From assembly GCA_038528235.1 (NCBI GenBank), contig JBCBEX010000053.1, forward strand, positions 1-31,343: a DNA stretch of 31,343 nucleotides, written 5' to 3'. The stretch is from JBCBEX01 sp038528235. GTDB taxonomy: Bacteria > Bacteroidota > Rhodothermia > Rhodothermales > Rubricoccaceae. Of this stretch, positions 15,842 through 23,722 are shown in pieces. Under the pieces are notes generated by a model that had not been told where the DNA came from, made no database searches, and saw only the letters and a list, made by a program, of their open reading frames with translations. Each line of letters begins with the position of its first letter. The first letter of the stretch is position 1. Made by a program: the position numbers and the translations under genes.

Positions 15842-16016
15842 CCGCAGTGCTGGTCGGCAGACTGATCGGGAGCGCACTTCCGATAGGAGCATCCTCGCCT
15901 CGTGCAGTGCGTGGCCTCTTGCGTTTCCTCGTTGCCTGGCTAGCTGGGTAGGGCGGCTATTCGTCGGCCATGCGTGACGAGGAGCGGTGGGCGAAGCAGT
16001 TGCGAACGAGAGCTGC
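15842..16016. other. Intergenic region before the CIRCE element
   Basis: Between the DoxX-like gene and the CIRCE palindrome I see no convincing ORF or terminator. A TTGCGA hexamer at 16000-16005 could be a -35 element for a promoter overlapped by CIRCE, but its distance (20 bp) to TACAAT at 16026-16031 is longer than usual. Confidence 0.4.
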
Positions 16017-16041
16017 TAGCACTCTTACAATATGAGTGCTA
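16017..16041 (+). promoter_or_regulatory. CIRCE heat-shock operator (HrcA-binding type)
   Basis: TAGCACTC at 16017-16024 and GAGTGCTA at 16034-16041 form a perfect 8-bp inverted repeat with a 9-nt spacer (ttacaatat). This is the CIRCE element, consensus TTAGCACTC-N9-GAGTGCTAA; only the outermost base of each arm differs. CIRCE is bound by the repressor HrcA, usually over a promoter of groESL or dnaK; here a TACAAT hexamer sits within the spacer and TATACT follows at 16042. The first gene downstream is the unknown 243-residue protein starting at 16182, leaving a leader of about 130 nt. Confidence 0.85.
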
Positions 16042-16181
16042 TATACTATTGGTAATAAACATCTTGGTGGGGATTGGCAAGTGGTTTGCGTTTGTGAGGA
16101 GTAGCCTGTATTCATGGGCCGCTTCGGGGATTTCGCCCGCCCCGATTTCATCACCGACTCCACCGTGCAGCACCACCTGTC

Positions 16182-16913
16182 ATGGCGACGCATCACCCAC
16201 TGACGCTCGACCTTTTCGTCTCCGACGACGCCGAACTCGTCCGGTACCGCCTCTTGGCGGGCCTGCAGCGCGTCCGCCGCGCCTTCGACCAGACGCGCGT
16301 CTATCCGCACCTCGCGGACCTCATCCGGCTACGCCGCGACCTCGTCGCGCTGCGTGACCAATCGGCAACGCTCCGCAGTGCGCAGCCCGGTCGTATCCAG
16401 GGCATCGACTGGAAGAAGCGCGAGGTCGTCTATGTGCGCCCCGACGTGCCCGGCCTCGACGCGCTACCCGTCGGCGACCTTGTCGACTGGACGCTGCCGC
16501 GCTTGACGCAGGCCATCGAGGAAGGGCAGGCGATCTACGAGTTCGTGGAGTCGCACACGGCGGTCGAGGCCGTCGGCCTCGTGCCACGTTACCAGGACGA
16601 AGGCTACCTCCTCATCCCCGAGGAAACCGGCTGGCGCGCGGTCCGCTATGCCGTGAGCGTGCTCGTGGCCCCTGGCGAGGGCGACGCGCGCTACCGCAGC
16701 CTCCGCACCTCCGAAGTGCCGCTCCCCGAGGAGGCCACGGAGCCCGGAGCCTGCAAGCGCGCGCTCGCCGAGCAGCACCGCGACCTGCCCAACCCGGCGA
16801 CCTACTGCGTCCACGCCGACGTCACCGTGCCGACCGACGCCACGCTCATGCCCGTCGCGAAGCGCAAGCTGCTGCGCTACCTCGCCGAGCGCGGCCCTTG
16901 CGGGGAAGCCTGA
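16182..16913 (+). CDS. Unrecognised protein downstream of a CIRCE element
   Basis: A 243-residue predicted cytoplasmic protein with no signal peptide or membrane segment; I do not recognise the family. The N-terminal third is Arg-rich and helical (YRLLAGLQRVRRAFDQ, LADLIRLRRDLVALRDQ), the middle has LPVGDLVDWTLPRLTQAIEEG and EGYLLIPEETGWRAVRYAVSVLV, and the C-terminus is again basic (PVAKRKLLRYLAER). Codon use matches its neighbours, so it looks native. The CIRCE operator about 140 bp upstream is the main clue: the gene may be induced by heat or protein-folding stress through HrcA. A perfect GC hairpin follows 30 bp after the stop. Function unknown; the ORF itself is well supported by length and codon bias. 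Confidence 0.75.
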   Translation: MATHHPLTLDLFVSDDAELVRYRLLAGLQRVRRAFDQTRVYPHLADLIRLRRDLVALRDQSATLRSAQPGRIQGIDWKKREVVYVRPDVPGLDALPVGDLVDWTLPRLTQAIEEGQAIYEFVESHTAVEAVGLVPRYQDEGYLLIPEETGWRAVRYAVSVLVAPGEGDARYRSLRTSEVPLPEEATEPGACKRALAEQHRDLPNPATYCVHADVTVPTDATLMPVAKRKLLRYLAERGPCGEA

Positions 16914-16943
16914 CGGGGCTCCCCGCCATGGTGCGAACGCAAA

Positions 16944-16979
16944 GCGCGGCGCGCCCCGGTGGTGGGGGGCGCGCCGCGC
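16944..16979. terminator. Perfect 14-bp GC hairpin between convergent genes
   Basis: GCGCGGCGCGCCCC (16944-16957) pairs exactly with 16966-16979 around an 8-nt loop. It lies between the stop codons of two convergent genes (16913 and 17044), so it could terminate both. No long T tract follows; on the minus strand only TTT comes next. The exceptional stem strength still argues for termination or mRNA end protection. Confidence 0.7.
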
Positions 16980-17043
16980 GTACCGAGAGGGCCGGCCGGG
17001 GTGAAGGCCGGGAGGTGCCTCGGGTGAATGCGAGAGGGGAAGC

Positions 17044-17400
17044 TTAGCTCAGGGCTTGGGTGGCCAGGACGCCGGTGCGGTCGAAGCGGACCTGGAGGCG
17101 TTCGGTGCCGTGGCTGTCGGTAAAGGTGAGGAGGCCCTTGCCGACCGCGTAGGCCGTAAGGCGGAAGCTGCCGTGGTTGCGGTAGATCGTCAGGGCCTGA
17201 AACGTTTCCGGGGCGTCGAGGAGAGCGAGCGGGTGGTCAGCTTGGGTGGCGGCAGCGACCTGAAGGTCAGCGACGAGTGCGTGCGCTTCAGAGCTGAGCG
17301 CGGCGGTTTCGGCGGCGTGCGTTGCGTCTGTGGGGCGCGTCATGGCAGAAGCGGCCACGAGCGCGAGAACAAGGCAGGCGGCGACAGCGAAGCGAGGCAT
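17044..17400 (-). CDS. Small secreted protein of unknown function
   Basis: A 118-residue protein. The ATG at 17400 gives an immediate signal peptide (MPRFAVAACLVLALVAASA), so export is likely; the open frame continues upstream to 17634 without a plausible start region. The mature part is short: a helical stretch (AETAALSSEAHALVADLQVA) and then a small beta-rich segment (FQALTIYRNHGSFRLTAYAVG, LTFTDSHGTERLQVRF). I do not recognise a family. It converges with the gene at 16182-16913, sharing the strong hairpin between them, and has its own upstream region with a short REP-like hairpin at 17435-17448. Confidence 0.65.
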   Translation of the reverse strand: MPRFAVAACLVLALVAASAMTRPTDATHAAETAALSSEAHALVADLQVAAATQADHPLALLDAPETFQALTIYRNHGSFRLTAYAVGKGLLTFTDSHGTERLQVRFDRTGVLATQALS

Positions 17401-17788
17401 GGGATTCGGTGCGGCTGGTCCGAAAGAGTAGGAGCCCGCCTGAGCGGGAATGCCTGCGATGGCCGGGTGTGTATGCCACAGCGGACGGTGTGTGCAGGCA
17501 CGGGTGTCCCAAGCGCCGTGCCGTTGTCTCAAATCAGGGTTCAGCGTGCGACGCGGACACGTCCACAGTCGCACCGCGCCCACTGAACGTTGGCAGGTCG
17601 AACGATGAGACAGCAGGTCCGGCACAGTCCCCAAAACGAGACGGGATACGCAGCAGCAGCCTCGCGCCCGCTTCGATACCGAAACAGGCGCCGTACAGCC
17701 ACGCCCGCAGGGCCTCGTCGCGTATCATCGAACACCGGGCGTCCGCGATGGGACGGTCGGCTTCCCACGTCTGTCACCCCGTCCTGCT
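17401..17788. other. Intergenic region with a small REP-like hairpin
   Basis: This 388-bp region separates two divergent genes. It holds CCCGC-ctga-GCGGG at 17435-17448, inside a context resembling the 'ATTCCCGC..GCGGG' repetitive extragenic palindromes of other bacteria. I see no convincing coding sequence; the open frames crossing it are high-GC shadows, and no clear promoter hexamers were found. Confidence 0.45.
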
Positions 17789-19240
17789 ATGTCGTCTCCG
17801 CTCGTGCCGTTCTCGCCCCGCGTCTACGCCCCGCGCCGGGTGCGCCTCGCTGCCGACCTCGTAGCCGCGGGCGAGTCGGGCCTCGCGCTCATCCCCGGCA
17901 ACCCGGCCGCGTCGATGAACTACGCGGGCAACCACTATGGCTTCCGGCAGGACGGCACCTTCCGCTACTTCTTCGGCCTCGATCAACCCGACCACGTCGG
18001 CGTCGTGGACCTCGACGCGGGGACGGCGACGCTCTACGGCCCGGAGGCGTCGCTGGACGATGTCGTGTGGGAGGGGCCGCAGCCGTCGCTGGCCGAACGC
18101 GCGCAGGCGATTGGGGCGCAGGCGGCCAAGCCGCTCGCCGATCTCGGCCCCGACGTGCTCGCCGCCATCGACGCGGGCCGGCCGGTGCACATCATCCCGC
18201 CCTACCGCGCGGCGACAAGGCAACACCTGGCCGCGCTGCTCGGAACGCTCCCGGATACGCTCGGCGGGCACGTCTCGGAGCCGCTCATCCATGCGATTGT
18301 GGCCCAGCGTTCGGTGAAGTCCGACGCCGAGGTCGCCGAGATCGAGCGGGCGCTCGCCGTCACGAACGCGATGCACCGGCTTGCCATGCGCCACGCGAAG
18401 CCTGGCACGGCGGAGTGGGAGACGGCGGGCTGGATGCGCGGCGCGGCCCTCGCAGGCGGCGGCGACGTGTCGTTTCCGATCATCCTCACCGCGCGTGGCG
18501 AGACGCTCCACAACCATCCAACGGGCACGCCGCTCAAGCGTGGCGACCTCGTCCTGGCTGACGCCGGGGCCGTCGCGCCCTCGGGCTATGCTGCCGACAT
18601 CACGCGGACGTTTCCCGCTGACGGGGTCTTCTCCGAGCCGCAGCGGCTCATCTACCAAGCCGTCCTCGACGCGCAGACCGCGGCGCTCGCCGCCATCAGG
18701 CCGGGCGTGCCGTTCCGCGACGTGCACCTTGTGGCCGCGCGGCGCCTCGCGCAGGCGCTCACGGCGCTCGGGCTGATGCGCGGCGATCCGGAGCAGGCCG
18801 TGGCGGCGGGGGCCCACGCGCTCTTCTTCCCGCACGGCCTCGGCCACATGATGGGCTTCGACGTGCACGACATGGAAGCGCTCGGCGAGGACTACGTTGG
18901 CTACGACGCCGAGGTCACGCGCAGCGACCAGTTCGGGCTCGCCGCGCTACGCCTCGGAAGACGCCTCCAGCCGGGCTTCGTCGTGACCGTCGAGCCGGGG
19001 TGTTATTTCATTCCGGCGCTCGTCCAGGCGTGGAAAGCCGAGGGTAAGCACGCCGCGTTCCTCGACTACGCCGAGATCGAGCGCTACCTCACGATGAACG
19101 AGGGCCGCGGCTTCGGCGGCGTCCGCATCGAAGACGACGTGCTCGTCACCGACGACGGCCTGCGCGTGCTCGGCCCCGCCATCCCCAAGACCGTCGCCGA
19201 GGTGGAAGCTGTTTGCGCCGAGATGAGCGGAGGGCTGTAG
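17789..19240 (+). CDS. pepP: Xaa-Pro aminopeptidase (M24B family)
   Basis: A 483-residue cytoplasmic metallopeptidase that removes N-terminal residues preceding proline. The N-terminal ~170 residues are the aminopeptidase P N-domain (YAGNHYGFRQDGTFRYFFGL). The catalytic pita-bread fold follows, with all five metal ligands visible: Asp258 (LADAG), Asp270 (YAADITRTF), His353 (PHGLGHMMGFDVHD), Glu402 (TVEPGCYF) and Glu448 (GVRIEDDVLV). Substrate His349 is also present. Length and motifs are normal, so the enzyme should be active with Mn2+ or a similar metal. The gene appears monocistronic; a CACACCA/TGGTGTG hairpin lies downstream. The start at 17789 gives the usual short lead before the N-domain. 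Confidence 0.93.
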   Translation: MSSPLVPFSPRVYAPRRVRLAADLVAAGESGLALIPGNPAASMNYAGNHYGFRQDGTFRYFFGLDQPDHVGVVDLDAGTATLYGPEASLDDVVWEGPQPSLAERAQAIGAQAAKPLADLGPDVLAAIDAGRPVHIIPPYRAATRQHLAALLGTLPDTLGGHVSEPLIHAIVAQRSVKSDAEVAEIERALAVTNAMHRLAMRHAKPGTAEWETAGWMRGAALAGGGDVSFPIILTARGETLHNHPTGTPLKRGDLVLADAGAVAPSGYAADITRTFPADGVFSEPQRLIYQAVLDAQTAALAAIRPGVPFRDVHLVAARRLAQALTALGLMRGDPEQAVAAGAHALFFPHGLGHMMGFDVHDMEALGEDYVGYDAEVTRSDQFGLAALRLGRRLQPGFVVTVEPGCYFIPALVQAWKAEGKHAAFLDYAEIERYLTMNEGRGFGGVRIEDDVLVTDDGLRVLGPAIPKTVAEVEAVCAEMSGGL

Positions 19241-19324
19241 CGGAGCTATCGGCTCGCGGTTCTCAACAGTTCACTTCACGGCTAGAGTCGCGAAGTCGTG
19301 ACGCTGTGGAGGCGTGATGCGACG

Positions 19325-19348
19325 CACACCAAGGCGGCGCGTGGTGTG
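19325..19348 (+). terminator. Possible hairpin downstream of the aminopeptidase gene
   Basis: CACACCA (19325-19331) pairs with TGGTGTG (19342-19348) around a 10-nt loop, 85 bp after the pepP stop. No T tract follows, so it is only a possible terminator. Confidence 0.3.
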
Positions 19349-19378
19349 ATGCTATCGGTGAGGCCCCAGTTGCCGCCG

Positions 19379-19447
19379 TGTCATCCTGAACTTGGTTCAG
19401 GATCTCCAATCGGTTTGTTGAGATGCTGAATCGAGTTCAGCATGACA
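19379..19447. repeat. REP/BIME-like palindromic element
   Basis: A 69-bp compound palindrome. The outer ends TGTCAT (19379-19384) and ATGACA (19442-19447) are inverted. Inside are two hairpins: ATCCTGAAC-ttg-GTTCAGGAT (19383-19403) and ATGCTGAA-tcgag-TTCAGCAT (19423-19443). The 'CATCCTGAAC..GTTCAGGATC' pattern is that of repetitive extragenic palindromes found in many copies in bacterial genomes, and two inverted units make a BIME. No other full copy occurs in this window. It sits between pepP and the sulfotransferase gene. Confidence 0.75.
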
Positions 19448-19517
19448 AGATTGGGAGAACGCGGTCAACCAGGACCGCACGTAGCTTGCCGACCTCTCCG
19501 CACACCGCACTCGATCC

Positions 19518-20279
19518 ATGACCCAGGACCTGCGACCCACGACTCAGGACCCTCAACTCGTCGTCGTCCACGTTGAGAAGACGGCGGGCACGGCACTCAT
19601 CAAGGCGCTCATCGAGCCGAACGCGCCGGGCTACATGCGCTCGGCGAGCGTCACCCGCTACGCGCGCCACGGCTGGAAGGCCCCCGCCTTCATCGGCCAC
19701 ATCCCGCACGGGCTGCACCGCTTCACGCGCCGCCCTGTCCGCTACGCGACCGTGATCCGCGAGCCGCTGGAGCGCGCCGTGAGCTGGTACTACTACATCC
19801 GCGGCCAGGACGACATCGACCTCTGGGAGCGGCACCCGCTGCGCAACTTCGCCGACCGCGTCACGCTGGTGCAGTTCTACCGCGACGAGCGCTTCGAGAA
19901 CCGCCAGGCGCGCTTCATGGCCGGTCTGCACTACGACCGCCTCTATCCGACGCTCCGCCGCAGCACGCTCTTTCGCCAGCGCCTCCTCGACGCGGCGAAG
20001 CGCAACCTGGAGTCGTGTGCGGTTTTCGGTGTGCAGGACCGCTTCCAGGACACCGTCCGCGCGTTCGAACACACGCTCGGTTGGACCTACGCGCCGCAGG
20101 AAAAGCGCTGGGCCGCCGCGACCAAGCGCCGCACCCTTCAGGACATCGACGACCTCAACCCGAGGGTGCTCCCGAAGCTCCGTGAGTGTCACGACCTCGA
20201 CTACGAGCTCTATTTCTTCGCCCAGCAGCTCTTCCAGGCGCGCTACGGCTGGCTCTCGAAAGAGAAAGTCGATTTGTGA
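19518..20279 (+). CDS. Sulfotransferase family protein
   Basis: A 253-residue protein of the PAPS-dependent sulfotransferase superfamily. The 5'-phosphosulfate loop VEKTAGTAL (19-27) corresponds to the usual PKTAGTS, and the 3'-phosphate-binding motif is TVIREPLERAVSWYYY (78-93). Such enzymes move a sulfuryl group from PAPS to a hydroxyl or amine, often on surface glycans or lipids; the acceptor cannot be told here. The canonical Pro before Lys is replaced by Glu (VEKT), which occurs in this family. There is no signal peptide or membrane anchor. It starts shortly after the REP-like element and is 77 bp upstream of a phosphotransferase gene in the same direction, a possible two-gene unit. Confidence 0.82.
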   Translation: MTQDLRPTTQDPQLVVVHVEKTAGTALIKALIEPNAPGYMRSASVTRYARHGWKAPAFIGHIPHGLHRFTRRPVRYATVIREPLERAVSWYYYIRGQDDIDLWERHPLRNFADRVTLVQFYRDERFENRQARFMAGLHYDRLYPTLRRSTLFRQRLLDAAKRNLESCAVFGVQDRFQDTVRAFEHTLGWTYAPQEKRWAAATKRRTLQDIDDLNPRVLPKLRECHDLDYELYFFAQQLFQARYGWLSKEKVDL

Positions 20280-20356
20280 TGTTCGATTCGTAGTGCCGGG
20301 GTGCTTGATACGCACGCCAAATCAGCCAATCGTCAATCCAACATCGAAAATCCACC

Positions 20357-21445
20357 ATGCCTCGTGAGCAGCCTGCGGCGTCGCCCTTCCCATTCAACGT
20401 CGAGAAGCTCCACGCCTATCTCCAGAACACCCTCGGGGTGCGAGGCCCGGCAACGATCGGCCAGTTCCCGCATGGCTTCTCCAACCTGACGTATCGCGTC
20501 ATCCTGGACGACGAGAAGCGAGGGCCCCTCCAACTCGTGGTGCGGCGTCCGCCCGTCGGCGCAGATGTGCAGGGCGGGCACAACATGACGCGGGAGTGGA
20601 TGATGCTCGACAAGCTGCACAGGCACCTCCCGGTCCCGAAGCCGCTCGCCTATGATGGCTTCGGAAACGTCATCGGAGCGCCGTTCTACGTGATGGAGCG
20701 CGTCCACGGAGTCATCCTGCGCGGGACGACGACCGACATCCCGGACGCGGCAACGGTCGCGGGCATCGCGGAGACGTTCGTGGACACGTTCGCGATGCTA
20801 CACGGCCTCGACCTGGAGACGATCGGGCTGGCGGAGTTCGGGAAGCCCGAAGGCTACGTCCGCCGCCAAGTCGAGGGCTGGGCGCAGCGCTGGCAGCAGG
20901 CGCAGACCGACCCCGTGCCCGACATCGACCGCGCGTGTGCCTGGCTCGACGAGCACCAGCCGGGCGAGTCGTACGACCGCGCCTCCGCGGCGTCGCTCAT
21001 CCACAACGACTTCAAGCACGACAACCTCATCCTCGACCCGGACGACCTCACGCAGATCCGCGCCATCCTCGACTGGGAACTGGCGACCGTCGGCGACCCG
21101 CTCATGGACCTCGGTAGCACGCTCGGCTACTGGATCGAGCCCGGCGACCACCCGGTGCTCCGGAGTCTCAACGTCAGCCCGACGACGTGGCCGGGCACGC
21201 CGACGCGCGAGGAGTTCGTGGCGCAGTACGAGGCCGCAACCGGGCGCCCTGTTGAGCATGTGGTGTTCTACTACGTCTACGGCCTCGTCAAGCTCGCCGT
21301 GATCGCGCAGCAGATCTACGCGCGCTGGCAAGCCGGCGTGGCGACCGACGCGCGCTTCGAACACCTCATCCACGCCGTGCGCGCGTGCGGCGAGACGGCA
21401 GTCCATGCCATCGAGCGGCGGCGCATCTCGGCGCTGTTCGACTGA
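20357..21445 (+). CDS. APH-fold phosphotransferase family protein (ACAD10-like)
   Basis: A 362-residue kinase-fold protein. The N-lobe has a glycine turn (FPHGFSNLTYRV) and a likely nucleotide-binding stretch LQLVVRRPP; the catalytic loop HNDFKHDN (216-223, Asp218, Asn223) and the metal-binding ILDWE (238-241, Asp239) are complete. This layout matches the phosphotransferase-family proteins related to the kinase domain of ACAD10/11, which phosphorylate hydroxylated small molecules such as 4-hydroxy acids or their CoA esters in lipid catabolism. No acyl-CoA dehydrogenase gene is adjacent, so the substrate is uncertain; antibiotic resistance is unlikely. It could be co-transcribed with the sulfotransferase. 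Confidence 0.85.
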   Translation: MPREQPAASPFPFNVEKLHAYLQNTLGVRGPATIGQFPHGFSNLTYRVILDDEKRGPLQLVVRRPPVGADVQGGHNMTREWMMLDKLHRHLPVPKPLAYDGFGNVIGAPFYVMERVHGVILRGTTTDIPDAATVAGIAETFVDTFAMLHGLDLETIGLAEFGKPEGYVRRQVEGWAQRWQQAQTDPVPDIDRACAWLDEHQPGESYDRASAASLIHNDFKHDNLILDPDDLTQIRAILDWELATVGDPLMDLGSTLGYWIEPGDHPVLRSLNVSPTTWPGTPTREEFVAQYEAATGRPVEHVVFYYVYGLVKLAVIAQQIYARWQAGVATDARFEHLIHAVRACGETAVHAIERRRISALFD

Positions 21446-21688
21446 ACGCAGCGCGGGTCAGCCTGGATTGGGTTGGGCGATGCTGCTTTTTCGTCCACGT
21501 AGACGCGCCGTCCAGCGTGCCGAGGGGCGGTTCACCACCGCAACGGGGCCGTTCGTCGCACGTAGGGCGGGACAGGACGCGAAATGCGGTCACGTTGGGG
21601 TTGTAGAGGGTAGAACTTGCGCACCGTCCTGCGCTATAACGATCCTCCCACGCCGCGCCGGTCTCGGCTGCGCCTTTTCTCTCATGCG

Positions 21689-23422
21689 ATGCGCTCAGCG
21701 CCAACCTCCCGCTTGATGCGAAACACCCGAACCCTCGTCCTCGCTGGCTGCTGCATCCTCCTCGTCGGCTTGCTGCTCGGCATGCAGGTCCGCGACGCCG
21801 CCTCCAGCGACGACCCCTACCAGAACCTCAAGAAGCTCGAAGAGGCCTACAGCTACGTCACGCGCAACTACGTCGACCGCGTGGACTCCGCCGACCTCGC
21901 CGAAGACGCCATCCTCGGCATGATCGAGGGCCTGGACCCGCACTCGGTCTACATCGACGCTGAGGAGATGCGCAGCGTCCGCGAGAACTTCGATGCCTCG
22001 TTCCAGGGCATCGGCATCTACTACGAGTTCATCGACGGCGAGGACGACCAGGACACGCTCGCCGTGCTGCGGCCCATCGTCGGCGGGCCGAGCGAGGAGG
22101 CGGGCCTCGAACCGGGCGACCGCATCCTCACCATCGACGACACGACCGCGCTGGGCTTTTCCACCGAGGAAGTCCAGCGCTACCTCAAGGGACCGAAGGG
22201 CACGCAGGTTGACGTGACGGTGCGCCGCCGCGGCTTCCGCGGCCCGCTCGCCTTCACCATCACCCGCGACGACATCCCGCTCAACACGCTCGTCGCCGCG
22301 CACATGGTGGACGACGAGACGGGCTACATCAAGCTCCAGCGCTTCGCGCGCTCGACCTACGACGAGTTCATGACGGCCATGAACGACCTCAGCGACCAGG
22401 GCATGGAGCGCCTCGTGCTAGACCTGCGTGGCAACGTCGGGGGCTACATGGACCAAGCTGTCAAGATCGTCGACGAGTTCCTCCCGAACGACGAGATGAT
22501 CGTCTACACGGACAGCCGCCACGTGGCGTACAACCGGGAGTACACCGCCACGCCGGGCGGCTCGTTCGAGGGCAAGCCGCTCATCGTGCTCGTGGACGAA
22601 AATTCGGCCTCGGCGAGCGAGATCGTGGCGGGCGCCGTGCAGGACCACGACCGCGCCGTGATCGTCGGGCGGCGCACCTTCGGCAAGGGCCTCGTGCAGC
22701 AGCAGTTCCAGCTCAACGATGGCGCCGTGCTCCAGATGACCATCTCGCGCTACTTCACGCCGAGCGGCCGCCTCATCCAGACCGCCTATGAGCGTGGCGC
22801 TGGCGCTGAAGACTACTACGAGGGCAAGCTCGCCGTTCGCGAGGGCGAGATCGAAGCCGTCGAGGAGTCCGGCCGCTCCGTGTTGCCCTCGACCGAACTG
22901 GCGGCGGCCTACCCCGACAGCCTCCGCTTCGAGACCGACGCTGGGCGCGACGTCTTCGGCGGCGGCGGCATCCTGCCCGACTACGTCGTCGTGCCGGACT
23001 CGGCAGGCCCGGCGCTCCGGACGGTGATTCGCCAGAGCCTCGACAGCCAGTTCGCCCGCGACTTCTTGGACGAGGATCCTTCGTTCCGCGAAAGCTGGGG
23101 CGACCGCGAGCGCGAGTTCATCCGCGAGTACCGCCTCAGCGACGACCTCTGGACCGAATTCCTGACCTACGCCGACGCGCAGGGCGTGCCGGTCGTGGAC
23201 GAGGCCACCGAAGACACCCAGGAGTCCGTGTTCGTAGAAGCGCAGCTAGCCCGCGAACGTGGCGACGTGGAGGCGCGCATCAAGGCGTTCCTGGCGCGGC
23301 GGCTCTATGGCGTGGACGCGTTCTACCCGGTGATCCAGGAGGTGGACCGCACCTTCCAGGAGGCGCTCCTGCTGTGGCCCGCCGTGGGCGACCTCGCCGA
23401 CTTGCGAGCGTCTGTGGACTAG
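21689..23422 (+). CDS. S41 family C-terminal processing protease (CtpA/Prc-like)
   Basis: A 577-residue envelope protease from the ATG at 21689 (568 if 21716 is used). An N-terminal hydrophobic anchor (TRTLVLAGCCILLVGLLLG) precedes a short helical region, a PDZ domain (GIGIYYEF to VTVRRRGF) and the S41 catalytic domain (GYIKLQRF, LVLDLRGNVGGYMDQAV). The Ser/Lys dyad is the middle Ser of SASASEI (Ser308) and Lys333 of TFGKG, with Asp319 nearby. The C-terminal ~170 residues form the helical extension seen in Bacteroidota homologues. It would cleave periplasmic proteins near their C-termini. The TTG start at 21617 is rejected because no anchor follows directly. It is the gene before the Exb cluster, but a hairpin and a promoter intervene. 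Confidence 0.92.
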   Translation: MRSAPTSRLMRNTRTLVLAGCCILLVGLLLGMQVRDAASSDDPYQNLKKLEEAYSYVTRNYVDRVDSADLAEDAILGMIEGLDPHSVYIDAEEMRSVRENFDASFQGIGIYYEFIDGEDDQDTLAVLRPIVGGPSEEAGLEPGDRILTIDDTTALGFSTEEVQRYLKGPKGTQVDVTVRRRGFRGPLAFTITRDDIPLNTLVAAHMVDDETGYIKLQRFARSTYDEFMTAMNDLSDQGMERLVLDLRGNVGGYMDQAVKIVDEFLPNDEMIVYTDSRHVAYNREYTATPGGSFEGKPLIVLVDENSASASEIVAGAVQDHDRAVIVGRRTFGKGLVQQQFQLNDGAVLQMTISRYFTPSGRLIQTAYERGAGAEDYYEGKLAVREGEIEAVEESGRSVLPSTELAAAYPDSLRFETDAGRDVFGGGGILPDYVVVPDSAGPALRTVIRQSLDSQFARDFLDEDPSFRESWGDREREFIREYRLSDDLWTEFLTYADAQGVPVVDEATEDTQESVFVEAQLARERGDVEARIKAFLARRLYGVDAFYPVIQEVDRTFQEALLLWPAVGDLADLRASVD

Positions 23423-23458
23423 GCGCATTCGGGGCGCCGAGGCGCCTGAACAGACAGG

Positions 23459-23488
23459 GCGGGCGGTAGGGGCAACTCTGCCGCCCGC
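23459..23488 (+). terminator. Candidate terminator after the S41 protease gene
   Basis: GCGGGCGG (23459-23466) pairs with CCGCCCGC (23481-23488) across a 14-nt loop, followed by TTCGTGTCT. It is 36 bp after the stop codon of the protease gene and before a promoter candidate at 23570, which fits a transcription boundary. Confidence 0.5.
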
Positions 23489-23569
23489 TTCGTGTCTAGC
23501 ACGTGTCGACCGCCCTCCAATCCCCGGGCAATCCGTCAGAGAGAATGGGGTGGGGGCTCTGGAGTCGCG

Positions 23570-23598
23570 TTGACAATGTGAACGCTATTCGTCATATT
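23570..23598 (+). promoter_or_regulatory. Candidate promoter of the ExbB/ExbD cluster
   Basis: TTGACA at 23570-23575 and CATATT at 23593-23598, with a 17-bp spacer, fit a housekeeping promoter. It lies in an AT-richer patch about 120 bp before the ExbB start, whose own GAGGT sequence (23711-23715) is a fair Shine-Dalgarno site. Most other genes here lack one. Confidence 0.5.
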
Positions 23599-23722
23599 GG
23601 TGAATGGATCTCACGCCCGGCGTGCTGCCACCCACCTAGTCTCCCCATCTAGCGTCGGAGCACCCGGTTCTTCCATCTCGTTCACCCACTCTCTGGACAC
23701 GATTCCCCCTTGAGGTAGACGC

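Noticed and set aside
16114..16203. A 29-codon leader ORF between the CIRCE element and the unknown gene.
   Set aside because: It overlaps the start of the main gene by 22 bp, has no ribosome site, and has no leader-peptide features such as repeated regulatory codons.
17774..18868. A 364-codon minus-strand frame over pepP.
   Set aside because: It is antisense to a gene with all five M24 metal ligands; the translation shows only high-GC shadow composition.
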